From assembly GCF_902491705.1 (NCBI RefSeq), contig NZ_CABUIW010000001.1, positions 1-64,000 of the forward strand: a stretch of DNA of 64,000 bases, in the 5' to 3' direction. Both the position numbers and the translations under genes were made by a program. This document shows positions 33,683-42,726 of the stretch, in pieces. How positions within the stretch are numbered: position 1 is the stretch's first letter; the number at the start of each line of letters is the position of its first letter. This DNA is from an uncultured Lactobacillus sp. (lineage in GTDB: Bacteria > Bacillota > Bacilli > Lactobacillales > Lactobacillaceae). The notes under the pieces were generated by a model. The model saw only the letters and a program-made list of their open reading frames with translations, had not been told where the DNA came from and searched no databases.

Positions 33683-36280
33683 ATGGCAAAGAAAAGAATT
33701 TATGAAATTGCAAAAGAAGTAGGCGCTGATAATAAAGTTGTAGTCCAAAAAGCAAAGGATTTGGGCTTTGATGTGAAAAATCATATGTCATCAATTGATG
33801 ATTCACAGGCTGCAAAATTGAAGAGTAGTTTCCAAAACTCCGCTCCTGCCAAGAAGAATAATAAGATCAAGATTTCTGTTTCATCTATTCGTAAGAATGA
33901 AAAGAAACAAGAAGATAATAATTCTTCTAAGAAGCCAAGAAGACGTAATAATAAGCGTCATCAAAACAATGATCGTAATCGTGATAATAGAAATGAACGC
34001 GGCAATAGAGCTAACTCAGGCAAGCCTAAGGCAGCAGCTTTGCTTCAACAATTTAAGCAAAAGCAACGTGCTGAAGAAGGCCAACTTAATAAAGAAGCTC
34101 AAAAAGCCAAGAAAGAATATCACGAACAGTTGAAACATCCAAAACAAGAACAACCAGTGAAAAATAATAAGAAAACTAACAACGATAACAAGAAGAAGTC
34201 AGAACCAGTTGAAAAGAAAGTAATTGGCCCTAAGATTTTAAAGCCATCTCCAGCTCGTTTAAAGCAAAATCAACCTTCAGCTAATGAAAGAGTAGCTGCT
34301 AAAGTTACTATTCCAGAAGCTCCTAAGGATGAGGATCGTGGCAATGGTCGTGGTAGAAACACAGGTAAGCCAGGCCGTAAGGGAAAGAACCAATTCTTTA
34401 ACGGACGTAATGAACATTCAGATCGTTCAGAAAGAAAACGTCGTAAGAATAAGAAGAGACAACAAGAACAAAAACCAAAGAAGCAACCAACTAAGCGTAA
34501 GGAACGTCCATTACCAGAAGTATTAGTTTACGAAGAAGGTATGAATGCTCAAGACTTAGGTAAATTACTTCACCGTGAACCAGCAGAAATCGTTAAGAAG
34601 TTATTCATGCTTGGTGTAATGACTAACCAAAACCAATCTTTGGATAAGGATACGATTGAATTATTAGCTGCTGAATACGGTATCGATGCTAAGCAAAAGG
34701 TTCATGAAGATATTTCTGATATTGACACTCTTTACAACAAGAGAATGGAAGAATCAAAGAAGTCTAAGAACCAAGTTAAGCGTCCACCAGTAGTTACTAT
34801 CATGGGTCACGTTGACCACGGTAAGACTACTTTGCTTGACCGTTTACGTCATACTCATGTTTCAGCTCATGAAGCTGGTGGTATCACTCAGAAGATCGGT
34901 GCTTACCAAGTTAGATTAGATAATCGTTTGATTACTTTCTTGGATACTCCAGGACACGCCGCATTCTCTAATATGCGTGCACGTGGTGCTGAAATTACCG
35001 ATATTGTTGTTTTGGTTGTAGCCGCAGATGACGGTGTAATGCCACAGACTGTTGAAGCTATTGACCACGCTAAGAGTGCTAACGTTCCAATTATTGTTGC
35101 TATTAACAAGATGGATAAACCAGGTGCTAACCCACAACATGTAACTGAAGAATTAATGAAGTATAACTTAATTCCTGAAGATTACGGTGGTGACACAATT
35201 TTCGTTAACATTTCAGCTAAGACTGGTCAAAATGTTGATGACTTGCTTCAAATGATCTTGCTCCAAGCTGATGTGATGGAACTTAAGGCTAACCCAACTG
35301 AAATGGCTATCGGTACTGTAATTGAAGCTCGTTTGTCACGTGGTCGTGGTCCTGTAGCCGACGTTTTGATCCAACAAGGTACACTTAATATTGGTGACCC
35401 AATTGTTGTTGGTGATACTTTCGGTCGTGTACGTACTATGACTAACGACCGTGGTCGTCAAGTTAAGAAGGCTACTCCATCTGAACCTGTTGAAATTACT
35501 GGTTTAAACGATGTTCCTGAATCAGCTGATAAGTTAGTTGAATTTAAGGATGAAAAGACAGCAAGAAGTGTTGGTGAAGCTAGAGCACAACAATCATTGC
35601 AAAAGTCACGTGAAAAGGTACAACACGTTACCCTTGATAACCTCTTTGATACTATGAAGAAAGAAAACATGAAAGAGGTTGACATTGTCTTGAAGGCTGA
35701 TGTTCAAGGTTCAGTTGAAGCTTTGCAACAATCACTTGAAAAGATTGAAGTTGAAGGCGTACGTGTTAACATTATTCACTCAGGCGTTGGTGCAATTAAT
35801 GAATCAGATGTTACTTTAGCTGGTGCATCTAACGCATTCATTATTGGGTTCAATGTTCGTCCAACTGCAACTGCCAAGAGTCAAGCTGAAACTGACTCTG
35901 TTGATATTCGTTTGTACAGTGTCATTTACAAGGCTATTGACGATGTTACTGCTGCCATGAAGGGTATGCTTGAACCAACTTACGAAGAAAAGGTTATTGG
36001 TAACTTAACAGTTCGTGAAACTTGGAAGGTTTCAAAGGTTGGTACAATTGCTGGTTCCTTCGTTGATAAGGGTGTAGTTAAGAATGATTCTAAGATTAGA
36101 GTTATTCGTGACGGTATCGTTAAATACGATGGCGAAATTGCATCACTTAAGAGATTCAAGGACGATGTTAAGGAAGTTAAGCAAGGTAACGATTGTGGTT
36201 TGACTATTAAGGACTACAACGATATCAAGGTCGGCGACGAATTCGAAGTATACGAAATGCAACAAGTTGAACCTAAGTAA
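33683..36280 (+). CDS. infB: Translation initiation factor IF-2
   Basis: This IF-2 of 865 residues is the GTPase that places initiator tRNA on the 30S subunit. The N-terminal part (about 40-270) is a long, highly basic and low-complexity region. The GTPase domain has GHVDHGKTTLL, DTPGHAAF and NKMDKPGANP. Domains II to IV follow. The start at 33683 (MAKKRIYEIAKEVG) has GGAG upstream; the frame also opens at 33665. IF-2 is central to the operon and tightly packed after ylxQ. Confidence 0.98.
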   Translation: MAKKRIYEIAKEVGADNKVVVQKAKDLGFDVKNHMSSIDDSQAAKLKSSFQNSAPAKKNNKIKISVSSIRKNEKKQEDNNSSKKPRRRNNKRHQNNDRNRDNRNERGNRANSGKPKAAALLQQFKQKQRAEEGQLNKEAQKAKKEYHEQLKHPKQEQPVKNNKKTNNDNKKKSEPVEKKVIGPKILKPSPARLKQNQPSANERVAAKVTIPEAPKDEDRGNGRGRNTGKPGRKGKNQFFNGRNEHSDRSERKRRKNKKRQQEQKPKKQPTKRKERPLPEVLVYEEGMNAQDLGKLLHREPAEIVKKLFMLGVMTNQNQSLDKDTIELLAAEYGIDAKQKVHEDISDIDTLYNKRMEESKKSKNQVKRPPVVTIMGHVDHGKTTLLDRLRHTHVSAHEAGGITQKIGAYQVRLDNRLITFLDTPGHAAFSNMRARGAEITDIVVLVVAADDGVMPQTVEAIDHAKSANVPIIVAINKMDKPGANPQHVTEELMKYNLIPEDYGGDTIFVNISAKTGQNVDDLLQMILLQADVMELKANPTEMAIGTVIEARLSRGRGPVADVLIQQGTLNIGDPIVVGDTFGRVRTMTNDRGRQVKKATPSEPVEITGLNDVPESADKLVEFKDEKTARSVGEARAQQSLQKSREKVQHVTLDNLFDTMKKENMKEVDIVLKADVQGSVEALQQSLEKIEVEGVRVNIIHSGVGAINESDVTLAGASNAFIIGFNVRPTATAKSQAETDSVDIRLYSVIYKAIDDVTAAMKGMLEPTYEEKVIGNLTVRETWKVSKVGTIAGSFVDKGVVKNDSKIRVIRDGIVKYDGEIASLKRFKDDVKEVKQGNDCGLTIKDYNDIKVGDEFEVYEMQQVEPK

Positions 36281-36298
36281 TTATTTTAGGAGGAAAAC

Positions 36299-36664
36299 AT
36301 GAAGCATAGAGTTGGTCGTGTTGAAGGAGAAATCCTTCGTGAATTAACCAAAATTTTGCGTAAGAATATTCGTGATCCACGTTTAAGCGAAGTTACAATT
36401 ACTGCGGTTGAATGCACGAATGATCTTTCATATGCAACTATTTACTATAGTTTATTAACTGAAGATCCCGAAAAAGAAAAGGAAGTTGAAGAAGGCTTAG
36501 AAAAAGCAAAGGGCATGATGCGTCACTTGCTTGGTCAAACTTTGACAGTATATAAAGTTCCTGAACTTATTTTTAAACGTGATAATTCAGTAAAATATGG
36601 TAGTAAAATTGACCGTTTAATTGCAGAAGTTAAAAAGCAAGATGCTGAACGGGCAAGTAAGTAA
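36299..36664 (+). CDS. rbfA: Ribosome-binding factor A
   Basis: This 121-residue KH-domain protein acts in late 30S maturation. RVGRVEGEILRELTKILRKNIRDPRL and TVYKVPELIFKRDNSVKYGSKI are the family core. AGGAGG precedes the ATG. A terminator follows immediately, so this is probably the end of most nusA-operon transcripts, although truB lies 50 bases downstream. Confidence 0.97.
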   Translation: MKHRVGRVEGEILRELTKILRKNIRDPRLSEVTITAVECTNDLSYATIYYSLLTEDPEKEKEVEEGLEKAKGMMRHLLGQTLTVYKVPELIFKRDNSVKYGSKIDRLIAEVKKQDAERASK

Positions 36665-36692
36665 AAAAGGCGCCGTTAAGGCGCTTTTTTTG
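36665..36692 (+). terminator. Terminator between rbfA and truB
   Basis: AGGCGCC pairs with GGCGCTT around a GTTAA loop, followed by T residues. Confidence 0.75.
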
Positions 36693-36713
36693 TTAAGTAG
36701 ATAGGGTATAAAT

Positions 36714-37607
36714 ATGTTAAATGGAATTTTAGTTATTGATAAAGACAAGGATATGACAAGCGCAGATGTTGTTTATCATTTACGTCGTGCTTTGCATATT
36801 AAAAAGATCGGTCATGCTGGTACCTTAGATCCTGAAGTTACAGGAGTTTTACCTATAGCAATTGGTCAAGCAACTAAATTAATTGAATTAATGCATACGC
36901 GTCCTAAGAAATATCAAGGAAAAGGACTTTTGGGCTATGCGACTGATTCTTATGATGCAACAGGTACTGTTTTAAAAGAAGAAAAATTAGATCATCCTTT
37001 TACTTCTGAAGAAATTCAGGCAGGAATGAATTTGTTTAAAGGTGAAATTGAACAGGTTCCTCCTATTTACTCAGCAGTTAAAGTAAATGGTAAGCATTTG
37101 TATGAATATGCTCGTGAAGGTATTGCTGTTGAGCGCCCTAAGCGAGTTGTTGATGTCTATAATTACCAATTAATGCATGAGCCTGTTTTTGATCAAGAAA
37201 AAGGACAAGAAAGTTTTGATTTTGAGATCGAATGTAGCAAAGGTACATATGTTAGATCATTAGTTAACGATTTAGGCGAAAAATTAGGCAAGCCTGCTGT
37301 TATGACAGAATTGAGACGAACAGCTAGCTCTGGCTTTGATATTTCTCAAGCAGTAAAATTAAGTGAGATTGAAGCAAATCCAGAAAAAGCAAGTGAATTG
37401 ATTCAACCAATTGATGCCTTTTTTGTAAATTATGAGACAATTGACTTAACAGAAGATCAATGGAAAAAAGTGCAAAATGGTGCATGGATTAAATTAGAAA
37501 CAGATGCTAAAAAAGTAGCTTTAAGGTACAATAAAAAAGTTAAGGCAATTTATGAGAACAAAGGGAGACTCTATTGCCCAAGTCTAATGTTGCTTCAAAA
37601 TGAATAA
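36714..37607 (+). CDS. truB: tRNA pseudouridine-55 synthase TruB
   Basis: This 297-residue TruB makes the universal pseudouridine 55 in the tRNA T arm. GHAGTLDPEVTGVLPIAIG holds the catalytic Asp. PPIYSAVKVNGKHLYEYAREG and CSKGTYVRSLVNDLGE are the other motifs. The C-terminal PUA-like part is intact. The ribosome site is weak (AGGG). It is followed by ribF after 20 bases, the usual pair. Confidence 0.97.
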   Translation: MLNGILVIDKDKDMTSADVVYHLRRALHIKKIGHAGTLDPEVTGVLPIAIGQATKLIELMHTRPKKYQGKGLLGYATDSYDATGTVLKEEKLDHPFTSEEIQAGMNLFKGEIEQVPPIYSAVKVNGKHLYEYAREGIAVERPKRVVDVYNYQLMHEPVFDQEKGQESFDFEIECSKGTYVRSLVNDLGEKLGKPAVMTELRRTASSGFDISQAVKLSEIEANPEKASELIQPIDAFFVNYETIDLTEDQWKKVQNGAWIKLETDAKKVALRYNKKVKAIYENKGRLYCPSLMLLQNE

Positions 37608-37627
37608 TTGAAACGAAGGAATTAGTT

Positions 37628-38566
37628 GTGAAAATCGTCCATTTAACTTATCCAGTTAAGGAAAATATTCTATCTTCAAAAATAATACTTGCTCTCGGCT
37701 TTTTTGATGGCGTTCATTTAGGGCATCAAAAATTAATTCTGAGAGCAAAAAAGATTGCCGATCAAAAGAATTTGCCTCTAGTAGTAATGACTTTTGATCG
37801 ACATCCTAAAGAAGTTTATGCGGATAAAAAGAATTTTAAATATCTTGAAACGCTTGAAGAAAAAGCAGATAAAATGGCTGAATTAGGTGTCGATTACTTG
37901 GCTATTATGCCTTTCACGAAAGATTTTAGTCGAATTAAAGCACAAGAATTTGTCGATAATGTAATCGTCAGATTAAATGCCGACACTGTTGTTGCGGGCT
38001 TTGACTATACATATGGTGAAAAGGATATCGCCAATATGGATCACCTTCCTGATTTTGCTAAGGGTAGATTCAATATTGTAGTTATGCCAAAGCAAATTTT
38101 TGACGGTAAAAAAATTGGTTCTACTGAAATTCGTCAGGCAATTAAAGACGGTAAAATGGATCTTGCTTATGAATTAATGGGACATCACTACGTTATGAGT
38201 GGAACAATAGGACATGGCAAGCGAAATGGACATAAGCTGGGCTTCCCAACAGCTAATTTGGTTTGGGCTGATCACAAAGTAGTTCCTAAAATTGGTGTGT
38301 ATGCGACTAAGACTGAAATTAACGGTAAATGGTATGAATCGATGACCAGTGTTGGCTATAACGTTACAATCGGTCAAGAGAAGAAAATTTATATCGAATC
38401 GAACCTGTTTGATTTTGACGAAGATGTGTATGGTAAGCCAATGAAAATAAAGTGGTACAAGTATACACGAGGAGAGATCAAGTTTGCTAGTTTGGATGAA
38501 TTAAAAAAGCAACTTGAGAAAGATCAAGAGGAAATCAAAGCGTATTTTGCAAGTGAGGCAAAATAA
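37628..38566 (+). CDS. ribF: Bifunctional riboflavin kinase/FAD synthetase
   Basis: This 312-residue enzyme converts riboflavin to FMN and then to FAD. The N-terminal nucleotidyltransferase domain has LGFFDGVHLGHQKLI and FDYTYGEKD. The C-terminal kinase domain starts near residue 185, with TIGHGKRNGHKLGFPTANL. Start is GTG at 37628, with a weak upstream site (GAAGGA). Co-transcribed with truB. I see no FMN riboswitch before it. Confidence 0.97.
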   Translation: MKIVHLTYPVKENILSSKIILALGFFDGVHLGHQKLILRAKKIADQKNLPLVVMTFDRHPKEVYADKKNFKYLETLEEKADKMAELGVDYLAIMPFTKDFSRIKAQEFVDNVIVRLNADTVVAGFDYTYGEKDIANMDHLPDFAKGRFNIVVMPKQIFDGKKIGSTEIRQAIKDGKMDLAYELMGHHYVMSGTIGHGKRNGHKLGFPTANLVWADHKVVPKIGVYATKTEINGKWYESMTSVGYNVTIGQEKKIYIESNLFDFDEDVYGKPMKIKWYKYTRGEIKFASLDELKKQLEKDQEEIKAYFASEAK

Positions 38567-38575
38567 TGCTATAAT
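38547..38575 (+). promoter_or_regulatory. Strong promoter of the small secreted-protein gene
   Basis: TTGCAA and TATAAT are separated by 17 bases, with TG before the -10 (TGCTATAAT). The -35 lies inside the end of ribF. Confidence 0.7.
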
Positions 38576-38611
38576 ATTATTAGGCAAAGTTAATATAAGG
38601 AGGATGAGAAA

Positions 38612-39157
38612 ATGAAACATAAATTTTTAACTTTTTTATCCGTATTCGTTGCACTACTAGGAATTTCACTCTTTGTTAATTCTAATAAAGTTAGTGCCAT
38701 ATCGACCAAGACTAAGCAATATTATGGAATTCGAAAGGAATTTGTAACGCCTAAAGCTACACGCGGTACGTGGTATAGCTATGATATGCAAACTAATAAG
38801 TTTCATAAGATTGTAATTACCAAGAACACTGCTGAAGGTGCTAAATTATTTAAAGCTTTGAATGCTAAACAAACAGATAAAATGGTCAAGAAGATCAATA
38901 AGATGTCTAACAAGCAAAAGAGAGCTTTTTATAATGGTATTTATGACCAAAAACTTTCTCAAGCAGAAATTTACAAATACAAGGGCAAGACAGGTTTTAA
39001 TGTAAATAATTGGTTGCCAACTGTTGGTGACGGTATTTATTATGTGCCTGTTACCAGAACTCGTAATGGTAAGAAAGTTACTGCTTTAAGAATTGGAACT
39101 GGAGCAAATAACTATTTTGATTCTTATGCATATAAGACTAAGAAATTAGCTAAATAA
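38612..39157 (+). CDS. Small secreted protein of unknown function
   Basis: This 181-residue protein has a clear signal peptide: basic MKHK, a hydrophobic stretch to about residue 24, and a probable cut after SNKVSA near residue 29. The mature part is basic (many Lys) with aromatic residues and has no cysteine, membrane anchor or LPXTG motif. I recognise no family. Similar short exported basic proteins are frequent in the L. acidophilus group. AAGGAGG and a near-consensus promoter suggest high expression. It is monocistronic and ends in a terminator. Confidence 0.75.
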   Translation: MKHKFLTFLSVFVALLGISLFVNSNKVSAISTKTKQYYGIRKEFVTPKATRGTWYSYDMQTNKFHKIVITKNTAEGAKLFKALNAKQTDKMVKKINKMSNKQKRAFYNGIYDQKLSQAEIYKYKGKTGFNVNNWLPTVGDGIYYVPVTRTRNGKKVTALRIGTGANNYFDSYAYKTKKLAK

Positions 39158-39163
39158 GTTAAG

Positions 39164-39194
39164 AGAGCTGAAACTAGAATTCAGCTCTTTTTTT
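39164..39194 (+). terminator. Terminator after the small secreted-protein gene
   Basis: AGAGCTGAA pairs with TTCAGCTCT, then seven T residues. Confidence 0.85.
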
Positions 39195-39223
39195 ATTGAA
39201 ATATGATTTGATTCATGATAAAT
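39195..39223 (+). promoter_or_regulatory. Promoter of the ABC-F leader
   Basis: TTGAAA and TAAATT are separated by 17 bases, with TG before the -10 (TGATAAATT). It would give a leader of about 225 bases upstream of the ABC-F gene. Confidence 0.5.
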
Positions 39224-39335
39224 TAAAAACATCAATTGAAATTCAAGTTTAGAAAGAAGGATTGCCGTTGCGTCTTTAATCTTGCAAAACAAAGCATAGT
39301 TTAACAATTACTCTTTTTTATAGAGGGGGGTTACT

Positions 39336-39356
39336 ATGCACTTTTGTCAAGATTAG
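39336..39356 (+). CDS. Putative six-residue leader peptide MHFCQD
   Basis: ATG-CAC-TTT-TGT-CAA-GAT-TAG follows a very strong ribosome site (GAGGGGGG) by five bases. A site this strong in front of a six-codon frame is hard to explain except as a sensor of ribosome stalling for the downstream ABC-F gene. Translation is not proven. Confidence 0.45.
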   Translation: MHFCQD

Positions 39357-39400
39357 GCGTAATAGCATATCCTTCTTTTTTCATATCTAAAAATGCAGAG

Positions 39401-39443
39401 AAGGGAGTCTACTCTTGAAAAAAGTGTGGACTCTCTTTTTGCG
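39401..39443 (+). terminator. Terminator in the ABC-F leader
   Basis: GGGAGTCTAC pairs with GTGGACTCTC (with wobble) around an A-rich loop and is followed by a T run, twelve bases before the ABC-F start codon. Confidence 0.7.
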
Positions 39444-39455
39444 TGAGGTGATTTT

Positions 39456-40960
39456 ATGAGCAATATCAAAATTTCAAAATTATTTTTTAGATATGAAGAC
39501 GCTAGTGACAATATTTTCAATAATTTGAACTTAAATTTGGACAGCAGCTGGAAGTTAGGCTTAGTAGGTAGAAATGGTAGAGGAAAAACTACATTTTTGA
39601 ACTTATTAAGAAAGAAACTGCGAGGAATAGGTGAAATTAAAAGCAATCTTGTCTTTTCTTACTTCCCAATTACTATTAAAAATCCGCAAAATATTACTTT
39701 GTATGAATTACAAGATCAGGCTACTTTTGAGCAATGGGAGCTTGAGCGAGAAATGAATTTAATGAATGCGGATCCTGATTTGTTGTGGCAACCTTTTGAT
39801 ACTTTAAGCGGTGGTGAACAGACTAAAGTATTGTTGGCATTGTCATTTACTGATAGGGATGCATTTCCATTAATTGATGAGCCGACGAATCACTTAGATG
39901 AGGCAAGTCGTTTGCAAGTGGCAAAGTACTTAAAAGAGCATGATAAAGGTTATATTGTGGTAAGTCATGACCGAGATTTCTTGAACCAAATAACAGATCA
40001 CATTTTAGCGATTGAAAACACTGAAATTCATTTGTATCAAGGAAATTATGCTAGCTATGAAGATACTAAAAATAAGCGTGATGAATTTAATCGAGCTAAG
40101 AATGAAAAGTTAAAGGGTGAAATACATAATTTAAATGCTAGTCGTCAGCGGTTAAAAGGCTATTCTATTAAATCCGAAAATAATAAAAACGCTAAAGCAC
40201 ATGATAATGAAATTCATGCCTATATTAATAAAGGGTTTTATAGTCATAAAGCTGCTAAAGTTATGAAGAGATCAAAAAATGTTGAACATCGTATGGATAA
40301 GGCTATTAAGAATAAACAAGGCTTAATGACTAACATTGAAGACGTACCAGCTTTAACGATGAATTTTCATCCTAACTATCATCAAACATTGCTAGAAACG
40401 CAGCATCTTAGTTTACAAATACAAGATAAACATTTATTTGATGATTTAAATATGATCATCAAAAACAAGGGCGTTGTTTCTTTAGAAGGTAAAAATGGGT
40501 CAGGTAAATCAACGTTTTTAAAATTTTTACTTGGTAAAGCTACTGATATTCAATATCAAGGTAAATATGAATTAGCCAATGGGTTAACCGTTTCATATTT
40601 GCCGCAAGATTTTACTGAATATACTGGCACATTAGAGTCATTTGCCGAAAAGCAAAAGATTTCATATGAAGACTTACTCAATAATTTAAAGAAAATGGGA
40701 TTTCCACGAGAAAGTTTTACTACCAAAATCGAAGAAATGAGTATGGGACAACAAAAACGTGTTGCTTTAGCCAAATCTTTAGTAGAACCAGCTGATTTGT
40801 ATTTGTGGGATGAGCCAGCGAATTATTTGGACGTTTTTAATCAAGATCAATTAATTTACTAAAAGAAGTTCAACCAGCAATGCTTTTAGTTGAACACGAT
40901 CAATACTTTATCGAGCACGTAGTTAAACAAAGAATAAAGCTAGAAAAAAGTTCAAAATAA
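39456..40960 (+). pseudogene. ABC-F ribosome-protection-type ATPase, 3' end frameshifted
   Basis: This duplicated ATPase has no membrane segments and resembles Lsa/Vga/Msr-type ABC-F proteins, which release antibiotics from the ribosome. The first domain has GRNGRGKTT, LSGGEQ and IDEPTNHLD; the second has GKNGSGKST, MSMGQQ and DEPANYLD. Two domains are separated by a charged linker. The open frame stops at 40862 after 468 codons. The last 33 or so codons (LLKEVQPAMLLVEHDQYF...) continue in another frame to 40960. The shift lies in AATT-rich sequence near 40853-40858. The switch histidine of domain 2 is lost, so activity is doubtful. Confidence 0.8.
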
Positions 40961-40961
40961 A

Positions 40962-40988
40962 TTAGCACTCGTGTTGCATTATTGCTAA
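40962..40988. promoter_or_regulatory. CIRCE element 1 (upstream copy)
   Basis: TTAGCACTC, nine bases, then TATTGCTAA. The left arm is perfect and the right arm has two mismatches to GAGTGCTAA. It overlaps the -35 of the hrcA promoter. Confidence 0.7.
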
Positions 40989-41001
40989 AGTCTAGTATAA
41001 T
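40974..41001 (+). promoter_or_regulatory. Promoter of the hrcA-grpE-dnaK-dnaJ operon
   Basis: TTGCAT and TATAAT are separated by 16 bases. The promoter is flanked by two CIRCE elements, so HrcA binding would block it. Confidence 0.75.
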
Positions 41002-41009
41002 AGAATCTG

Positions 41010-41036
41010 TTAGCACCTGAGAGATGTGAGTGCTAA
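41010..41036. promoter_or_regulatory. CIRCE element 2 (downstream copy)
   Basis: TTAGCACCT, nine bases, then GAGTGCTAA. The right arm is perfect. It lies within the 5' leader of the operon, between the -10 and hrcA. Confidence 0.85.
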
Positions 41037-41054
41037 AAGTGAGGGCGATATAAT

Positions 41055-42104
41055 ATGTTGACCGAGCGTCAAGAACTTATTTTGAAAACAATAATTACAG
41101 ACTTTACGCAGACACATGAGCCCGTTGGTTCAAAGACAGTGATGAATCAATTACCAATTAAAGTATCAAGTGCAACCATTCGTAATGAAATGGCAATTCT
41201 AGAAGATCAGGGCTTGATTGAAAAGACCCACTCTTCTAGCGGTAGAATTCCTTCAAGTGAAGGTTATCGATACTATTTGGATAATTTGGTTGAACCACTG
41301 CAGTTGCCAGAGTCTGTTTATAATACAATCGGTAATCAATTGGATCGACCTTTCCACCAAGTAAATGAGATTGTACAAGAAGCAGCACGTATTTTATCAG
41401 ATTTGACTGATTATACTGCTTTTGCAGAAGGGCCTGAAAGTGGGAATGTTACAATCACTGGTTTCAGAATTGTGCCACTGTCATTAAGACAGGTAATGGC
41501 CATCTTAGTTACAAGTGATGGTAATGTTCAAAACCAGGTTTATGCTTTACCACATAATATTCATGGTGAAGAAATTGAAAAAGCAGTACGAATGATCAAC
41601 GATCAATTGGTTGGCAAGAGCTTAAAAGAAGTCAATATTTCATTTTTAAGCGAGCTAGCTAAGAATGAGCTTGGTAGCGATCATGTTACTGAACTGCTAG
41701 ATTTGGTCAGTGATGTGTTAAAGGATGCTGCAAGTGAGCAGATGTATGTTGATGGACAGATTAATCTATTGAATAATACATCTGAACATAATGTAAAAGA
41801 TATCAGATCTCTTTATGAGTTAATCGATCATGATAATCTATTTTCTAACTTGCTAGATGGTAAGGCAGATCCTAAGACCGAGAAATATCCAGTAAAAGTA
41901 AAGTTAGGTTCAGAAATGCCTAACGATTTATTAAAGAATTATAGTTTGCTGACAGCTGAATATAGTGTCGGCACCCATGGTAAAGGAACAATTGCTTTAC
42001 TTGGGCCAACAAATATGCCGTATTCACAAATGATCGGACTTCTTGAATACTTTAGAAATGAATTAGCCAAGAAGCTACTTGATTATTACGGTAAATTTCA
42101 ATAG
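41055..42104 (+). CDS. hrcA: Heat-inducible transcription repressor HrcA
   Basis: This 349-residue HrcA binds CIRCE and represses heat-shock chaperone genes, with GroEL as its activity partner. The N-terminal winged helix has LTERQELILKTIITDFTQTHEPVGS and SSATIRNEMAILEDQGLIEKTHSSSGRIPS. A GAF-like dimer domain follows, with LDYYGKF at the C-terminus. GAGGG precedes the ATG. It opens the operon and is autoregulated through the two CIRCE elements. Confidence 0.98.
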   Translation: MLTERQELILKTIITDFTQTHEPVGSKTVMNQLPIKVSSATIRNEMAILEDQGLIEKTHSSSGRIPSSEGYRYYLDNLVEPLQLPESVYNTIGNQLDRPFHQVNEIVQEAARILSDLTDYTAFAEGPESGNVTITGFRIVPLSLRQVMAILVTSDGNVQNQVYALPHNIHGEEIEKAVRMINDQLVGKSLKEVNISFLSELAKNELGSDHVTELLDLVSDVLKDAASEQMYVDGQINLLNNTSEHNVKDIRSLYELIDHDNLFSNLLDGKADPKTEKYPVKVKLGSEMPNDLLKNYSLLTAEYSVGTHGKGTIALLGPTNMPYSQMIGLLEYFRNELAKKLLDYYGKFQ

Positions 42105-42116
42105 AGGAGGTTAGCC

Positions 42117-42710
42117 GTGAGTAAAGAAGAGTTTCCTAGTGAAAAAGATTTAGATAAAAAAGAAAAGGACTCTACACCAAAAGAAGCTGTGAAAAAAGAA
42201 GCGGCTAAAGAAGCAGAGCCTAAAAAAGATAAGAAAGATAAAGAAGATCCAAAATTAGCTAAGAAGATAGCTGATTTAGAAGAAAAGAATAAGGATCTTG
42301 AAGATAAGTATTTGCGTAGCGAAGCAGAAATTCAAAACATGCAAAATCGTTATTCAAAAGAAAGACAACAACTTATCAAATATGAATCTCAAAGCTTAGC
42401 TAAAGACATTTTGCCTGCAATGGACAATTTGGAAAGAGCTTTAAGCGTTAAAGCCGATGATGATGTGTCTAAGCAATTGAAGAAGGGTGTTCAAATGACC
42501 CTTGATTCACTTACTAAGGCTATGAAAGATCACGGTATTGTTGAGATTGAAGCTGAAGGCGTTAAATTTGATCCGACATTACATCAAGCTGTTCAAACAG
42601 TAGCAGCTGAAAATGATGATCAAAAAGATCACGTTGTTCAGGTTTTACAAAAAGGATATCAATATAAGGATAGAACACTAAGACCAGCTATGGTTGTAGT
42701 TGCTCAATAG
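42117..42710 (+). CDS. grpE: Nucleotide exchange factor GrpE
   Basis: This 197-residue GrpE releases ADP from DnaK. The N-terminus is highly charged and probably disordered (about 1-45). A long coiled coil (about 50-100) includes KYLRSEAEIQNMQNRYSKERQ. The C-terminal beta domain has FDPTLHQAVQTV and YKDRTLRPAMVVVAQ. Start is GTG at 42117, preceded by GAGGAGG. Length is normal. Confidence 0.97.
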   Translation: MSKEEFPSEKDLDKKEKDSTPKEAVKKEAAKEAEPKKDKKDKEDPKLAKKIADLEEKNKDLEDKYLRSEAEIQNMQNRYSKERQQLIKYESQSLAKDILPAMDNLERALSVKADDDVSKQLKKGVQMTLDSLTKAMKDHGIVEIEAEGVKFDPTLHQAVQTVAAENDDQKDHVVQVLQKGYQYKDRTLRPAMVVVAQ

Positions 42711-42726
42711 GAGAGGAAGTTTATAA

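Larger units (their letters stand above)
39231..39445 (+). promoter_or_regulatory. Leader-peptide attenuator of the ABC-F gene
   Basis: This long untranslated leader holds a short open frame (39336-39356) and a terminator (39401-39443). AAAGAAGGAT at 39253-39262 can pair with ATCCTTCTTT at 39369-39378, directly followed by T residues, enclosing the short frame. Antibiotic-resistance ABC-F genes in Firmicutes are commonly induced by ribosome stalling in such leaders, which opens a terminator. The elements are seen; the mechanism here is inference. Confidence 0.55.

Noticed and set aside
37500..37640. FMN riboswitch before ribF
   Set aside because: Only 20 bases separate truB and ribF, so there is no room for the conserved structure.
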